DNA from: Nelumbo lutea
Lineage: Eukaryota > Streptophyta > Magnoliopsida > Proteales > Nelumbonaceae
Assembly: GCA_022828595.1 (NCBI GenBank)
Contig: JAKGHH010000003.1
Coordinates: 103,253,583 to 103,317,582, forward strand
Length of the DNA: 64,000 nucleotides
Reading direction: 5' to 3'
A program made the translations under genes and the position numbers. Below are positions 51,990 to 62,520 of this stretch, one piece after another (the stretch's first letter is position 1; each line of letters starts with the position of its first letter). The notes beneath the pieces were generated by a model. It made no database searches and was not told where the DNA came from. It was given only the letters and a program-made list of their open reading frames with translations.

Positions 51990-52575
51990 CCATGTTTGGG
52001 GTGCTTAAAAATAAGTGTTTATTTGAGTCAAGACCACACCATTAAGCACTTATTGGTGTTTGGGAAATAAACCCGAAATAAGTGTTTATTTTAAAAATAA
52101 GGACTTGTTTTTTAAGCTCAAATTTCCAACTTTTTTTAAGTGTTTATATAATAAGCACTTATTCAATTTTTTTCTTCCAAATTTATCTCTAGTTGAATTT
52201 TAAAATACCACTTATAGAGACACCCCTAGTTGAATTTTATAAAAGTATTTTCACAAAAGTGCTTTCATAAAAGTACTTTTATAAGTGTTTTCGTAAAAGT
52301 GCTTTAATAAAAGTATTTTAATAAAAGTGTTTTCATAAAAGTACTTTATAAAAATATTTTTATAAAAGTACTTTCATAACTTTTATAAAAGTGCTTTCGT
52401 AAAATTTGAAGAAAATAAAGGAAAAAATAGTCGCAGATGCTTATTTAAGTGCTTATTAGAGAAAAAGACTACCAAACACCTAATATGAAATAAATAAGCA
52501 CTTGAAAAAGTCGCATGCCAAATGCAAATAAGTGTTTATTCAAATAAGCACTTGTTTTTAACATAAGCATTCCCA
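51990..52575. mobile_element. MITE with inverted ends TTTGGGG-TGCTTA
   Basis: The left end reads catgtttggggtgcttaaa and the right end, inverted, tttgggaatgcttatg. Between them, at 52228-52410, lies a shorter array of aaaagtactttt-like units as at 50005-50790. Ends are approximate and no target duplication was found. Confidence 0.6.
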
Positions 52576-52806
52576 AAGAAAAAATTACAATATAAATAAT
52601 ATTTGAATATAATATATTATTATATATAATATGTATTTAATATATAATCAGAGTCGGGACGGTGGAGACATGAGAGATTGGTACCCATCTGAACTCTCAT
52701 GTTTATTTCTATACAAGGGTTTCGTAATTGGGTAAGGCCCGTAAGGGTAAAGACATAAAGTAGGGTGCTTCCCTACATGACTTGGATGAAACCGAATTAG
52801 TACTTA

Positions 52807-53169
52807 CTACTTACTAGACTTGTTCATGGGCTGGGTAGCCCAACGGGCCAACCCGGCTCAGCCTGGCCCCTGGACGGGCTTGAACACAAATTTGAGCCCA
52901 CAGGCTTGACCTCGGGCCTAAAAGCCCCAGCCCAACTATTTTATAGGCTAGGCTCAAGATTTGTTAAAAAATCCTGACCTGAGCCTGGCCTGGCTTGACT
53001 TTTAGGTTAAACCAAAAACCCTAGATAACCTAAGTTCCTAACCCCTCTCCTCTCATTCATCTCTTTCTAGTCGAACCTCTCATCTCAGTAGTCAAACACT
53101 CACCTCAGGCAGACAGAACCAGCAAACACTCACCAATGCAACCAGCAAACTCTGGCGGACCGGTAGTAT

Positions 53170-53206
<37 letters not shown>

Positions 53207-53415
53207 ACCAACGAACACATTCATCGGCAGTGATTCCTTTCTTTTTTTTAGGTTAGACTTCTGACTCGGGCCCGGGCTTCGGGATTTTTATTAGGGCAAG
53301 GCTCGGGCCCATGTTGTAGGCCCATTGGTCGAGCCAGGCTCGGGCTCGGGTTAACAAAATCTTGTTTATGAAGAGTAAAAGCCCAACCCGGCCCATGAAC
53401 AAGTCTACTACTTAC
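52807..53415. mobile_element. hAT-like non-autonomous element with perfect 8-bp duplication
   Basis: The element is 52815-53407 (593 bp). It starts TAGACTTGTTCATGGGC and ends with its exact inverse. ctacttac flanks it at 52807-52814 and 53408-53415. It contains a CT microsatellite at 53172-53203 and GC-rich subterminal parts (gcccg, cgggc). Confidence 0.92.
53172..53203 (+). repeat. CT microsatellite
   Basis: About 15 CT units in the hAT-like element. Confidence 0.95.
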
Positions 53416-53417
53416 AT

Positions 53418-53552
53418 AACTATCTTCACACCATGCTCATAACCACTTGCAGTTGTGTATTGGGAATATTTCCCCGTGAATAAAGCATATAAGTACAAAA
53501 ATGTTTCCGATGAATAGCTCCAAATGGCTATGAGCACGGTGTGAAGATAGTT
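53418..53552. mobile_element. Hairpin MITE, copy 2a
   Basis: It starts aactatcttcacaccatgc and ends with the inverse (gcacggtgtgaagatagtt). The core has tattgggaatatttcccc. The right flank continues with gtgaggactgaatcc, the inverse of the end seen in copies 1 and 6. Confidence 0.8.
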
Positions 53553-53803
53553 CAGTGAGGACTGAATCCATGGACATCATGCTACAAGAAGGGATGATTT
53601 GGTCAATATGAGAATACCAAGTAGGGAACCGTCTGGGCATGCCTACCTATTCGATGGTTTATTCTGAACACATGGCAAAGGATAGGACCAGAGAGTGCGT
53701 TGTAGGCCCATTGGTCGAGCCAGGCTCGGGCTCGGGTTAACAAAATCTTGTTTATGAAGAGTAAAAGCCCAACCCGGCCCATGAACAAGTCTACTACTTA
53801 CAT

Positions 53804-53938
53804 AACTATCTTCACACCATGCTCATAACCACTTGCAGTTGTGTATTGGGAATATTTCCCCGTGAATAAAGCATATAAGTACAAAAATGTTTCCGATGAA
53901 TAGCTCCAAATGGCTATGAGCACGGTGTGAAGATAGTT
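53804..53938. mobile_element. Hairpin MITE, copy 2b
   Basis: Identical to copy 2a, 386 bp downstream, made by the tandem duplication rather than by transposition. Confidence 0.85.
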
Positions 53939-54204
53939 CAGTGAGGACTGAATCCATGGACATCATGCTACAAGAAGGGATGATTTGGTCAATATGAGAA
54001 TACCAAGTAGGGAACCGTCTGGGCATGCCTACCTATTCGATGGTTTATTCTGAACACATGGCAAAGGATAGGACCAGAGAGAGATGTATACCAAAATGTG
54101 ATCTAGGTTCCTCCAACAAAGTGTGAATTTTACCTTGTCTTACCGGCAGCATCAGCATAGAAATAGGTTAACTACTACTAGTCAAGTCATTTGACAGAAT
54201 CTTC

Positions 54205-54615
54205 TGACCCTTTTGTGTCAATGGACCGGTTTTGGACTGGATGTTGTCCAGTCTAAAATCAATTTAGACTGATTGGATGGATCAACAAGATATATTGGAT
54301 TGGATCAATCTGATCCAAAATATTTATTAGATTGGATTGGACCTGGTCCATCGGTAATAAATTTATATTGGATTGGGTTGAATTAATCCAATATCTAGTT
54401 CATTGATATAAGATAAGAATATAGGTGTCAATAGACCAGGTTTGAATTGAAACCAATCTAAATTAAAACAAATTTGAGCAAATTGGATGGTCCAAACGTT
54501 AAATTAGACTAGTCCAAAATATTCATTGAATTGGATTGGACCTGATCCATTTGTAATGGATTCACATTGAACTGAATCGGATTGGACCAAATCCAGACCA
54601 ATTGACAACCCTGAT
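54205..54615. mobile_element. hAT-like MITE, GGGTGTCAAT family, copy 3
   Basis: The left end is gtgtcaatggaccggtttt and the right end, inverted, is gttgtcaattggtctgg. The inside has tccaatccaat-like words as in copy 1. The matching place in block B (about 63780-63815) has no insert. Ends are diverged. Confidence 0.65.
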
Positions 54616-54746
54616 GGGCCAAAGTTGTCATTGGAATCATGCCATACCATTTCAATGTGGCAGTAAGCGATAGAAACCATCAGCAACGCGCCTGTCAATG
54701 GAATTATAGCAGAAATACAGAATACAAATGCAGGCCACTCGTCCAA
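54504..54746 (-). pseudogene. Unassigned membrane-segment frame, block A copy
   Basis: The part WPAFVFCISAIIPLTGALLM and SIAYCHIEMVWHDSND matches the frame at 63753-63980, with a 6-bp in-frame difference. Two hydrophobic stretches are present. Downstream it enters the MITE. I do not recognise the family. It may be an exon remnant. Confidence 0.35.
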
Positions 54747-54829
54747 TCTTTACAACCAGAAGGATGGGAGATAAAACAATAAGAGAAGAAAGGTGGGATC
54801 TGTCCTTTCATGTTATCAACTATGGAACA

Positions 54830-54987
54830 GGATCTGCTCCTCACACGGGGGCGCCTCACATGCACATCCACTGTACATTGGGAACATCTCCTGTGAATAA
54901 CAACTTATAAGTACGAGAGATGCTTTCAATGCATGGTACGATGTGTGTGAGGCGTGAATGAAGCACCCTTTGTGAGGAGCAGATTCC
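54830..54987. mobile_element. Hairpin MITE, copy 3
   Basis: Ends GGATCTGCTCCTCACA and, inverted, GGAATCTGCTCCTCACA. Core cattgggaacatctcc. Confidence 0.8.
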
Positions 54988-55100
54988 GTCTCATCAACTA
55001 TTAGGAGAATCTTCATTTACCTCCATCTCATAAATTTTTTACTTCATTGTACATATGGGAATAGTGATAATAGGGGAATTAACGCAAATACAAGGGGAGT

Positions 55101-55249
55101 CCAGATCTCCTGCCCACACAAACTCTGCCCATGTTTATCACAGCCACACATGGAGAACATCTCAACCTCTGCATAGTATTATGCAGAGGGAGATGCTCCC
55201 AATTCACGGGGGGTAGTGTGTTGCGGGTAGACGTGGACAGGAGATCCGG
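55101..55249. mobile_element. Hairpin MITE, copy 4
   Basis: Ends CCAGATCTCCTGCCCAC and, inverted, CCGGATCTCCTGTCCAC. Core catggagaacatctc. Confidence 0.8.
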
Positions 55250-55275
55250 AGTCATATAAGGGGTATGAGGAATCT

Positions 55276-55432
55276 GGATCACCTGCCAACAAAATACGCT
55301 CCATCACCTGACACTGCACATCTCATGCATGGTAGGTCCCACTTTTATGGTGGGCCACAATTTCATAGTGAGATGTGTGGTATCATATCAATTTGGTAGG
55401 GTGTTGGAACGTGTTTTGTTGGCAGGAGATTC
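55276..55432. mobile_element. Short inverted-repeat MITE next to copy 4
   Basis: Ends GGATCACCTGCCAACAAAA and, inverted, GAATCTCCTGCCAACAAAA. The inside differs from the hairpin family core, but the ends are close to copy 4. Confidence 0.8.
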
Positions 55433-55899
55433 TAACTTGGGAACGAGTGTTGGAAGTTTTAAATTGTTGTAAGTGTACAGTGGAATAAAAGTTGTGGGAT
55501 CCACACCACACGCCTCCAAAACATGTTGAAACCTCCTAGATTCTAAATATCTGTTCAGAATTTCCAATTAGCAATTTTCTAGTTAGGCATCAACAAGGTT
55601 AAAGATGGAAACAAGAACAAAGACATATAACTAAAAGACTAATTTTAAATTTTTAGTAAGGCCTGGCATTCTACAATTCAGCCCTAAGAAAATCAACAGA
55701 ACAGAGCATGCTAACTTAAGGTTTGAACGTTAAAGGTATTAGAAGATACAGGGTGGAGATGAACTGAGAGTGAAAAAAAGAAGCTTTTTTTTTTCAGGAG
55801 GACACGAGGATTAGGGGATTGTTAGCCTTAAAAGTCAGAGAACAGAAGAAAGTTATTGTGTTACTGTTAGAAAGTTTTGAGTTGGATTGAAGTTTAAGT
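55433..55899. other. Intergenic sequence, no gene seen
   Basis: No motif recognised. Confidence 0.5.
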
Positions 55900-56498
55900 C
55901 CAGTTTGGTTTGTGGGAATAGAGGTCTGGAATTGGAATTAGAATGGTTCATTTTGATTCTAACTGTTTGATTGGATGGAATTGGAATTTCATTCTCATTT
56001 CTGGTGGAATGGCATTCCCCCTTTTGAGGGAATGGCCATTTTTCCCCCTCCCTTAGGAATGAAATTCTATTCCAGCTAATTCCAGTTCTTAATTAGATTC
56101 CTATCTGAACTAAACAGACCATTGTTTTCAAAACCGAACCGGACTGGACCGAAAAAACCGGGAACCAATCACCTGACCGGTTCTATTTTCCTCCAAAACC
56201 GCTTTTTCCCTCAAAACCGTTAATTTTGGTCAGCAAACCGCTGAACCGGCCGGTTAACCATTCAAACGGTTTTAACCATTTTCCAATTTTTTTATTTTTT
56301 TTGTCAGTACGGACTGGTAGTTCGAGTCAAACGGTAGGACCATTCGAACCGGTAACTGGACCCCTGATCGATTCGGTCACCAATTCGTTTTTAAAACCCA
56401 TAAAATAGACTGGGAATAGACCATTCCTATTCTGATTTGAAAAGAATTTTAATTTCGATTCCAATTCTAATTCCAACTACAAACCAAACGAATCCTTA
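55900..56498. mobile_element. MITE with inverted ends GTTTGGTTTGT, broken by another MITE
   Basis: The left part (55900-56119) is rich in ggaattggaatt and the right part (56406-56498) in ccaattctaattcc. Ends read gtttggtttgtgggaat and, inverted, gtttggtttgtagttgg. The element 56120-56405 sits inside. Confidence 0.65.
56120..56405. mobile_element. MITE rich in AACCGG words
   Basis: It starts gttttcaaaaccgaaccgg and ends in gtttttaaaac. Similar words occur at 60695-61015. Ends are approximate. Confidence 0.55.
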
Positions 56499-56862
56499 GA
56501 AATGACGAGTTTAAAGGTTGTAAGCACGGTTCAAAGCATGAAACACCTCTGTATCAATACTTTAACCAATATGCCTTATATTTCTTAGTTTTTTTCTTTT
56601 TCAAATTTCATAAAAAAAGGAGTTTGTATAAACACCAGTAAAGAGGAAGGCCCAAAGTACTTTTTTCAGACAACAGGCTTCATCGTAGCAAAAATGAACT
56701 TGAGTGCATGATGAAATGTATCAAATCAAAGTTGAACGGTGATGACCAGCAAGTATTGAATGGGAGCTAATTAAGCTGATAATGGATTTATAATGGGCCG
56801 GGCCCTTGCTTTTGCGAAGCCCATTCGTGCACATAAACTCTCGTACGTGATTTAAAAAGTAA
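56499..56862. other. Intergenic sequence, no gene seen
   Basis: Nothing recognised. Confidence 0.5.
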
Positions 56863-56934
56863 AGGTCCCACCGAGATTTGAACTCGGGTTACTGGATTCA
56901 GAGTCCAATGTCCTGACCACTAGACCATGGAACC
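56863..56934 (-). tRNA. tRNA-Gln (anticodon CUG), copy 2
   Basis: The minus strand starts GGTTCCATGGTCTAGTGG and ends ATCTCGGTGGGACC plus one base. Anticodon loop actCTGaa. The acceptor stem has one G-T pair. TTTTT follows within about 10 bases. Confidence 0.92.
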
Positions 56935-57016
56935 ACATATGCCTTTATTGCGAATAATAAATTTAAAAAAATATTTAAGAGGAAAAGCTATCTAAAAAAA
57001 TTCAGATTTAAAATTA

Positions 57017-57090
57017 CGCTAGAAGATGGGTTTAAACCTTCGACCTTGTGGCCAACAGCCACACGCTCTAACCAACTGAGCTGCTCCAAC
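57017..57090 (-). tRNA. tRNA-Asn (anticodon GUU), with unusual loop
   Basis: The minus strand starts GTTGGAGCAGCTCAGTTGG. The anticodon stem TGTGG/CCACA holds the loop CTGTTGG, so the anticodon is GTT, but positions 37-38 are GG instead of AA. The T arm has TTTAAAC for TTCAAAC and one mismatch. A T-run follows. Function is doubtful. Confidence 0.8.
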
Positions 57091-57321
57091 TACCACGTTT
57101 AATTTCCTTTCAATTATTTCAAATGTGTAGCCACCAATCTCCAGTCATTAATCCTTCAGATTTTAATGTTAATTTTTCTTCAGCAATCCGAAAGAAGTGG
57201 ACACATCCACCATTTTATGACACCTTTTTCGATTCACATATGCTGAAGACAGATGGCACAAATTTGTGATGTTCCTAACATTGTTTGTTTTAGGAGATCC
57301 ACGCTTATAAATTTGGAGGGT

Positions 57322-57476
57322 GGATTCAGTCCTCACAAAAATTATGTTGACACCGTTCTCAGTCTTTTTGAGCTGTGCATTGGGAATATCTTTTTATTCA
57401 TGGGAAGATATTTTTAATTCATAACTAAAAAAAGGCTATGAAAACGGTGTAACACAATTTTGTGAGTATCAAATCC
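57322..57476. mobile_element. Hairpin MITE, copy 5
   Basis: Ends GGATTCAGTCCTCACAAAA and, inverted, GGATTTGATACTCACAAAA, as in copy 1. Core cattgggaatatct. Confidence 0.8.
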
Positions 57477-57496
57477 AATTTCATAAGTTCGAGGTG

Positions 57497-57615
57497 TCAA
57501 AATCTCTTACACATAGCCACGGGACACTATAGCCTCATGTGGAGAATATCTCCCCATAAATTATAACATACAAGTATGAGAAATATATTGTGGGTAGGTG
57601 TGGGTAACGATCTAT
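57497..57615. mobile_element. Hairpin MITE, copy 6
   Basis: Left part atctcttacacatagcc, right part, inverted, agatcgttacccacacc. Core tgtggagaatatctcccc. Ends are uncertain. Confidence 0.55.
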
Positions 57616-57745
57616 GGGTAGTATATCCAAATGCAAGTCAACTTTCTCTTTCCCTCTTAAGGTTCAATTATACCACCTCAAGAGGTTCATGAGCCTGATC
57701 TGACATGGGCAAAGCTCCCCTTAACTCGGTTCATTTACACCTCTA

Positions 57746-57991
57746 CTTGCATCCAAGGTTCAAAGTATTGGTACGTATCGGCCGATATGTATCGTTCCGA
57801 GACTCCTCTATATGCCCTTATAGTGGGTGTATCGGGGTCTAACCGGTTCAAGGAATGGAGGAGACCTAAACCAGGCCCCCTGAACCGGTTTCAAAAAAAA
57901 TAAATAAAAACTAAAAAAAACAGTATTGATTCGCTCGATACGCCCATACTGACGTATCAGGCGTGTCGATATTTTGAACCTTGCTTGAATC
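57746..57991. mobile_element. hAT-like MITE with CAAGGTTCAAA ends
   Basis: The element is 57754-57983, starting caaggttcaaagtattgg and ending with the inverse of caaggttcaaaatatcg. Flanks cttgcatc and cttgaatc match 7 of 8. Confidence 0.8.
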
Positions 57992-58290
57992 ATTTCTTTT
58001 TTGGTAAATCCCTACTTAGATCCAAGGGCTAAGGAATAAAAATGTTACAATAATCCAATCTATTCAAAGCATATGATTGGGATTGGACTATTCGTAGAAT
58101 TGGATAAATGTTCTTCAAACTCAAATTTTGATGGAATAGCATGCGTTGGATCACTTTATTTTCCTTTCCCAATTTCCCCCTCTTTTGTTGTGTTTGTGTG
58201 TGTGAAGGGATACTGGTGGTGGCTGATATGGTTATGGGAGAGATCAATTCTTTTTCTTATATTTTACATGATCATATTTTTCTTTTAAGT

Positions 58291-58440
58291 CCAGATTTCC
58301 CCCTCACACATCACAGCATGTTAGTCGCATGTTAAGAATATCTTTCGTACTTGTATGTTTTCATTTATGAGAGATGTTCCTGATGCACGACTATAAGTGT
58401 TGTGAGGTGGATGTGAGGAAAATTCTATGAAGAAATTCTG
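58291..58440. mobile_element. Hairpin MITE, copy 7
   Basis: Left end ccagatttccccctcac, right end, inverted, cagaatttcttcatag and then ttcctcacatccacctcac. Core ttaagaatatctttcgtac. Confidence 0.6.
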
Positions 58441-58879
58441 ATTATTTTCTTTGGTAATTATAAAATACATTTAGAACTTGTGCAACCGTTTTTTTTTTTC
58501 ATCTTTTTTTATCAAGGGTAATGCATCCATGGGTAAAAGTTATGAAAATGACTTAGTGAATTCAAATCAATCAATATGGTACAAATATGTAAGGCCATGG
58601 AAGAGGGGAAGATTGGGTATTAGGATTAAAAGGCATAAATTAAATAAGCTTAGTAATTCCACCAAAGCTTGTCATACATTGTAAGTCCCATGCCCAGATA
58701 AAGGAGGAGGGTTGTATCAGGTTGGTAGCTAGCACTAAAACTTTTGCCAAACCCTCATAAGTATGGATCATGATTTGCCTTTTCATGCCCATGTTAAGGC
58801 ATTCTCCAAAAATGACACGCTATACTCTAATCCAAGTGTAGTGTTAAATAGGCAAGGGTTTGCTATGACACCCCATCCT
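58441..58879. other. Intergenic sequence, no gene seen
   Basis: A short frame at 58478-58684 has no recognised motif. Confidence 0.4.
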
Positions 58880-59660
58880 TTTCGATGGGGTGGGTAAAGA
58901 AACTATTACAAGAAACACAACTTCATTTATCCACTTAGAATGTAAGAACATTAATAGAAAAAACTATGAAATTAGTATACACTATGAAGAAAATAAAGAT
59001 TAATATTGCAGTACAAGAAACTAAATGGAAGAGTAAAAGAAGCTAAAGAAATTGATGGCTACAAATTATGATATACAAGAGAGGTGAATAATAGAATGGA
59101 GTAACGATAATAATATATGGGGATTTAAAAATAAAATTGTAAATGCTAAAAGAATTGGGGATAAAGTAATTTTAATTAGACTTGTTTTGCGTGAGGAAAT
59201 TAGTAACATAATTAGTGCTTATTTACCTCAAGTGCATTTAAGAAAAAAAAATAGTAAAAAATGATTTTAGAAAAAATTAGAAGGATTAATTGAAAAAATC
59301 CAAATAAAAAGAGATTTTTATAAGAGACTTAAATGGATATATAGGAAAAAGAAGTATATGAAATGATATGACCATGGAGGATTTGGATTTGGAGAGAAGA
59401 ATAATCCAGGAGGTACAATATTAAATTTTGCATTAGCTTATGATATGACAATTTTAAATATCTTTTTTCAAAAGAATGATGAACACTTGATAACATTTAA
59501 AAGTAGATTAAACATAAATCAAATAGATTTTTTCCTCACCAGAAGATTGAACCAAAAATGTGCAAAGATTGAAAAGTTATTCCAAAAGAAAATTTAACAA
59601 CACAACATAGATTAATGATAGTAGATATGCACATTGAGAAATGAAAAAGTAACCGGTGTC
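58880..59660 (+). mobile_element. RTE-clade LINE fragment: endonuclease domain
   Basis: Joining frames, the + strand reads INIAVVQETKWKSK, AKEIDGYK, NAKRIGDKVILIRLV, ISNIISAYLPQVHL, DHGGFGFGEKNNPG and EHLITFKSRLNINQIDFFLT. This is the order of the apurinic-type endonuclease of plant RTE elements. Stops and frame changes abound; no reverse transcriptase follows. Confidence 0.8.
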
Positions 59661-59939
59661 CAAGAATTAAATGGAAAACCTAAAAGGAGACAAGTTGATA
59701 ATAGAAGGGAATTAAAAGTTAAATAGAAAAATTAATTATTTGGCTTAAAATGGCAAACAACACAAAAATAGCAAACAATATCTTGAGAGAATTTAATGAT
59801 AAATCCAGTAACAGCACCGGTTATTTGTTAGTAAAATGAAAATATTTAAAATATAATCAAATTAAAATAAATATGTCGCAAAAAAGGATTCAACTATAAT
59901 GCCAAAAAGACATGATACCAAAATACATGACATTTGTAT

Positions 59940-61730
59940 GATAGAATTACCTAGTGGGGATCAGCCGCACAATCTTAAATAACGCAACATTATTTCAATG
60001 CTTCCGGAGACACCGTCCCACAAAGACCATCATCTTGTTGATCAAGGTCATACCATTATTCCACCTATTCAGCAATAGAGGTGAAGTTTGGTTCCAAGGA
60101 TCTTAATGACAAGTTGGACCCAAACCAAACAGCTTGTGCTAGTGCCCGAACAAGGAAAAAAATAAATGTAATAAGGATTTTGTCTACTCAATGGAGTCAA
60201 TGCACAATGGACAAGTGGAGTCTACATATGTAATACTCTCTATAGGAATAGTTGGAATAGGAAGCAACAACTTCCACAACCACTCCAAGAGCTTGGATCG
60301 AACAATGAATGGGTGCTGTTGGAACTGGCGAAGTACTAAGCCTAGTGTTAATAATAGATGCTCCTAGAACTGATTGAACAATGAAATAATGAGATCAACC
60401 CACTAAGATTTTTGGGTGGCATCAATGAAGGCTGTCTTTTGTATCATTGTCATTTTTACTTGTACAAATTATTGAAAAATTGTCTTATCACATCATATCA
60501 AATAATTAATTTCATTAAAAAAAATAGTATTGGATTAAGTATTGGTATTTATGATAAAAACATTAAACTTGGATATCTAATGTGGTATTGATAACTCACA
60601 TTATTTGTGGTAGAAAAAAAAATGTATTCTATTATAAAATTTGTATTAACCAACCTAAAACGTTGTAAGTAAAAGTGATAATGGTATCAAATATCAATGT
60701 TTTAAAAAACGACTCAGAACCGGAACCATTATGGCCACCAATTTCTAGGTCGATGATTCAACTATCTAGTCCAAATGAACGGTCTGTTCTAACAAAATAA
60801 ATTAAAAAAAAAATAAAAAATAATTAAAATTTAAAAACAGCCAAAAACCGTTGAACGGGTCGACAATTCAACCACCTGGATCAACAATTAGTTGACCGAT
60901 TTAACGGTTTTTTGCCAAGGACGAGGTTTGGGATAAAATGAAACTGGTTGCCTGGATGATTCCTGAGTCAAACAATCCAACCGTCCAGGTCAACAGCGGC
61001 TCAAAAACCATATGCCAAATACAACTGATATTGACAGTTGCAAGTTTGCAACCACAACATTGTAGGTTCTATTAAATATCTCCAAAGGAGTTTCAAAATT
61101 AGAGTTTTATTGGTTCTTTTCTATATCTTAGATACCCAAATCACCCTATTTTCAAAGACTCAATTTGAAAGGAATACAAACACAAATATGTAGAGTGCAA
61201 AAATGCCTTTCTTTTCATGCTCATAACTCCCCCCGCCAAAAGTCTCTAATTAATACCATTCAACTGATTGGAGATCGAAGAGGGCAGAAGGCACGATATT
61301 GTTCTGGTGGCCGCATGAGATAACACCAAAAGACTTCCAACTGGTTAGATGTTTCTTCACTTTATTGACCAAGAATGAAGGGCTGTTTGGTGATATTTGA
61401 TATGGGGCATCCTTGCCTCAAACCCTTTGCCATTCGCTTCAGACGTAGGGTATCCTTGCCTCAAATCCCTCTGTTGAAAGAATAGCTCCCCGGAGTTTCA
61501 CAAGGAGATGAAATATGGTGGACTATAAGGTTGCACAACTTAGAGGAGAAATCAAAACACCTAAAAATCTTCAAGAAAAAATCTCATTCCATTCTATCAT
61601 ACGCCTTGATCATATCAATCTTCAGCATACAATAGCCAGTTTTTCGATGTCAAGAATTAACAACCCAATGCTCCGCAGAGAGTCTGTCTTGCCCAAAATG
61701 AAATCGATGATGAGATTGGTTAGTTAAAAG
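59940..61730 (-). mobile_element. L1 LINE fragments: reverse transcriptase and zf-RVT
   Basis: At 61640-61560 the minus strand encodes KIDMIKAYDRME, an L1 reverse transcriptase motif. At 60290-60000 it encodes EWLWKLLLPIPTIP, CPLCIDSIE and LLHLFFSLFG, the zinc-binding linker. A MITE-like piece lies between them at 60695-61015. All frames are broken. Confidence 0.65.
60695..61015. mobile_element. MITE rich in AACCGG words, second copy
   Basis: It starts gttttaaaaaacgactcag and contains aaccggaacc, ggtcgacaattc and tttaacggtttttt, ending in ggctcaaaaacc. It resembles 56120-56405. Ends are not defined. Confidence 0.45.
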
Positions 61731-62490
61731 TCCCATGTTGTGAGCTTTACCACTCACATGCTGCCCCAAGTAATGTAATTTCTAATAATGCATCCAAAAG
61801 ACGCATTTCATATTGAGCCAACTAGCCAATTGAAGCATTACTTTTTTTTTATCAAAATTGAAGCATTAAAACTTACTTTAATAAAATGGTCATCGTGGAA
61901 ATTTGTCACCTTTTAAATTTGAATTTCGGTTCATCTATGATCTAACTTGCCAATGCCGCCATGGTAGCCAAATAAAACATTTGATGATTTTATATAAGGG
62001 CAAAATCGGTATTATAGCATATTTAAATCCAAGACATCAACAGTTGCTGTTAGATTTCTAACCGTAAAACAACAGAAAGGGTGTACGAGTCCCTATACCT
62101 CCAAAAGTCAGGGAGGTTTAAGGGCATGTCAAACTTGAGGGGAGGCTTAAGACCCTTTCAGAAAACCCAGGGGAGGTTTAAGGGATTTACCCTAATATTA
62201 AATATACTATATTTGAAGTCGTGGGCCCGAAAGCCCAGACTAATTAGACTTGGGCTATACCCCTAAACCTATCCTCGGCCCAGCCCATGGATCTCCCTAC
62301 AACAAGTCTACATAATCCGCCGTAAAAAGGTCAGTTTTTCCACAAGTTTTGAACCCTATGGCAAAATTTTGATTGGAGTAGGCAAATCTACAAGGGTCTA
62401 AGGTAGTATTGGTCCATTACCAAATACCAACCGAGTTCTCCTATCAAATATTAGGCATACAAAAAAGGCAATTAAATTCAGAAATTCATG
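61731..62490. other. Intergenic sequence, no gene seen
   Basis: No motif recognised. gggaggtttaagggc-like words repeat near 62110-62180. Confidence 0.45.
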
Positions 62491-62514
62491 GAACAAGTAT
62501 CATAATTTCGCCAG

Positions 62515-62520
62515 TTTATT
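62515..62520 (-). terminator. Possible polyadenylation signal of a minus-strand gene
   Basis: AATAAA on the minus strand, with AT-rich 3' UTR-like sequence on its right side. It could belong to a gene that extends beyond the window at 64000. Confidence 0.3.

Larger units (their letters stand above)
53314..54085 (+). repeat. 386-bp near-perfect tandem duplication
   Basis: Units 53314-53699 and 53700-54085. Both start ttgtaggcccattggtcg and I found no difference on reading. Each includes the end of the hAT element and one hairpin MITE. Confidence 0.93.
52655..54795. repeat. Duplicated block A, paralogous to 63124-63990
   Basis: Shared stretches include ctgaactctcatgttta (52700 and 63160), agggtgcttccctacatgac, tgatttggtcaatatgag, and a 200-bp end with gccataccatttcaat. 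Block A carries a hAT element, a hairpin MITE, a tandem duplication and a second MITE that block B lacks. Confidence 0.85.
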
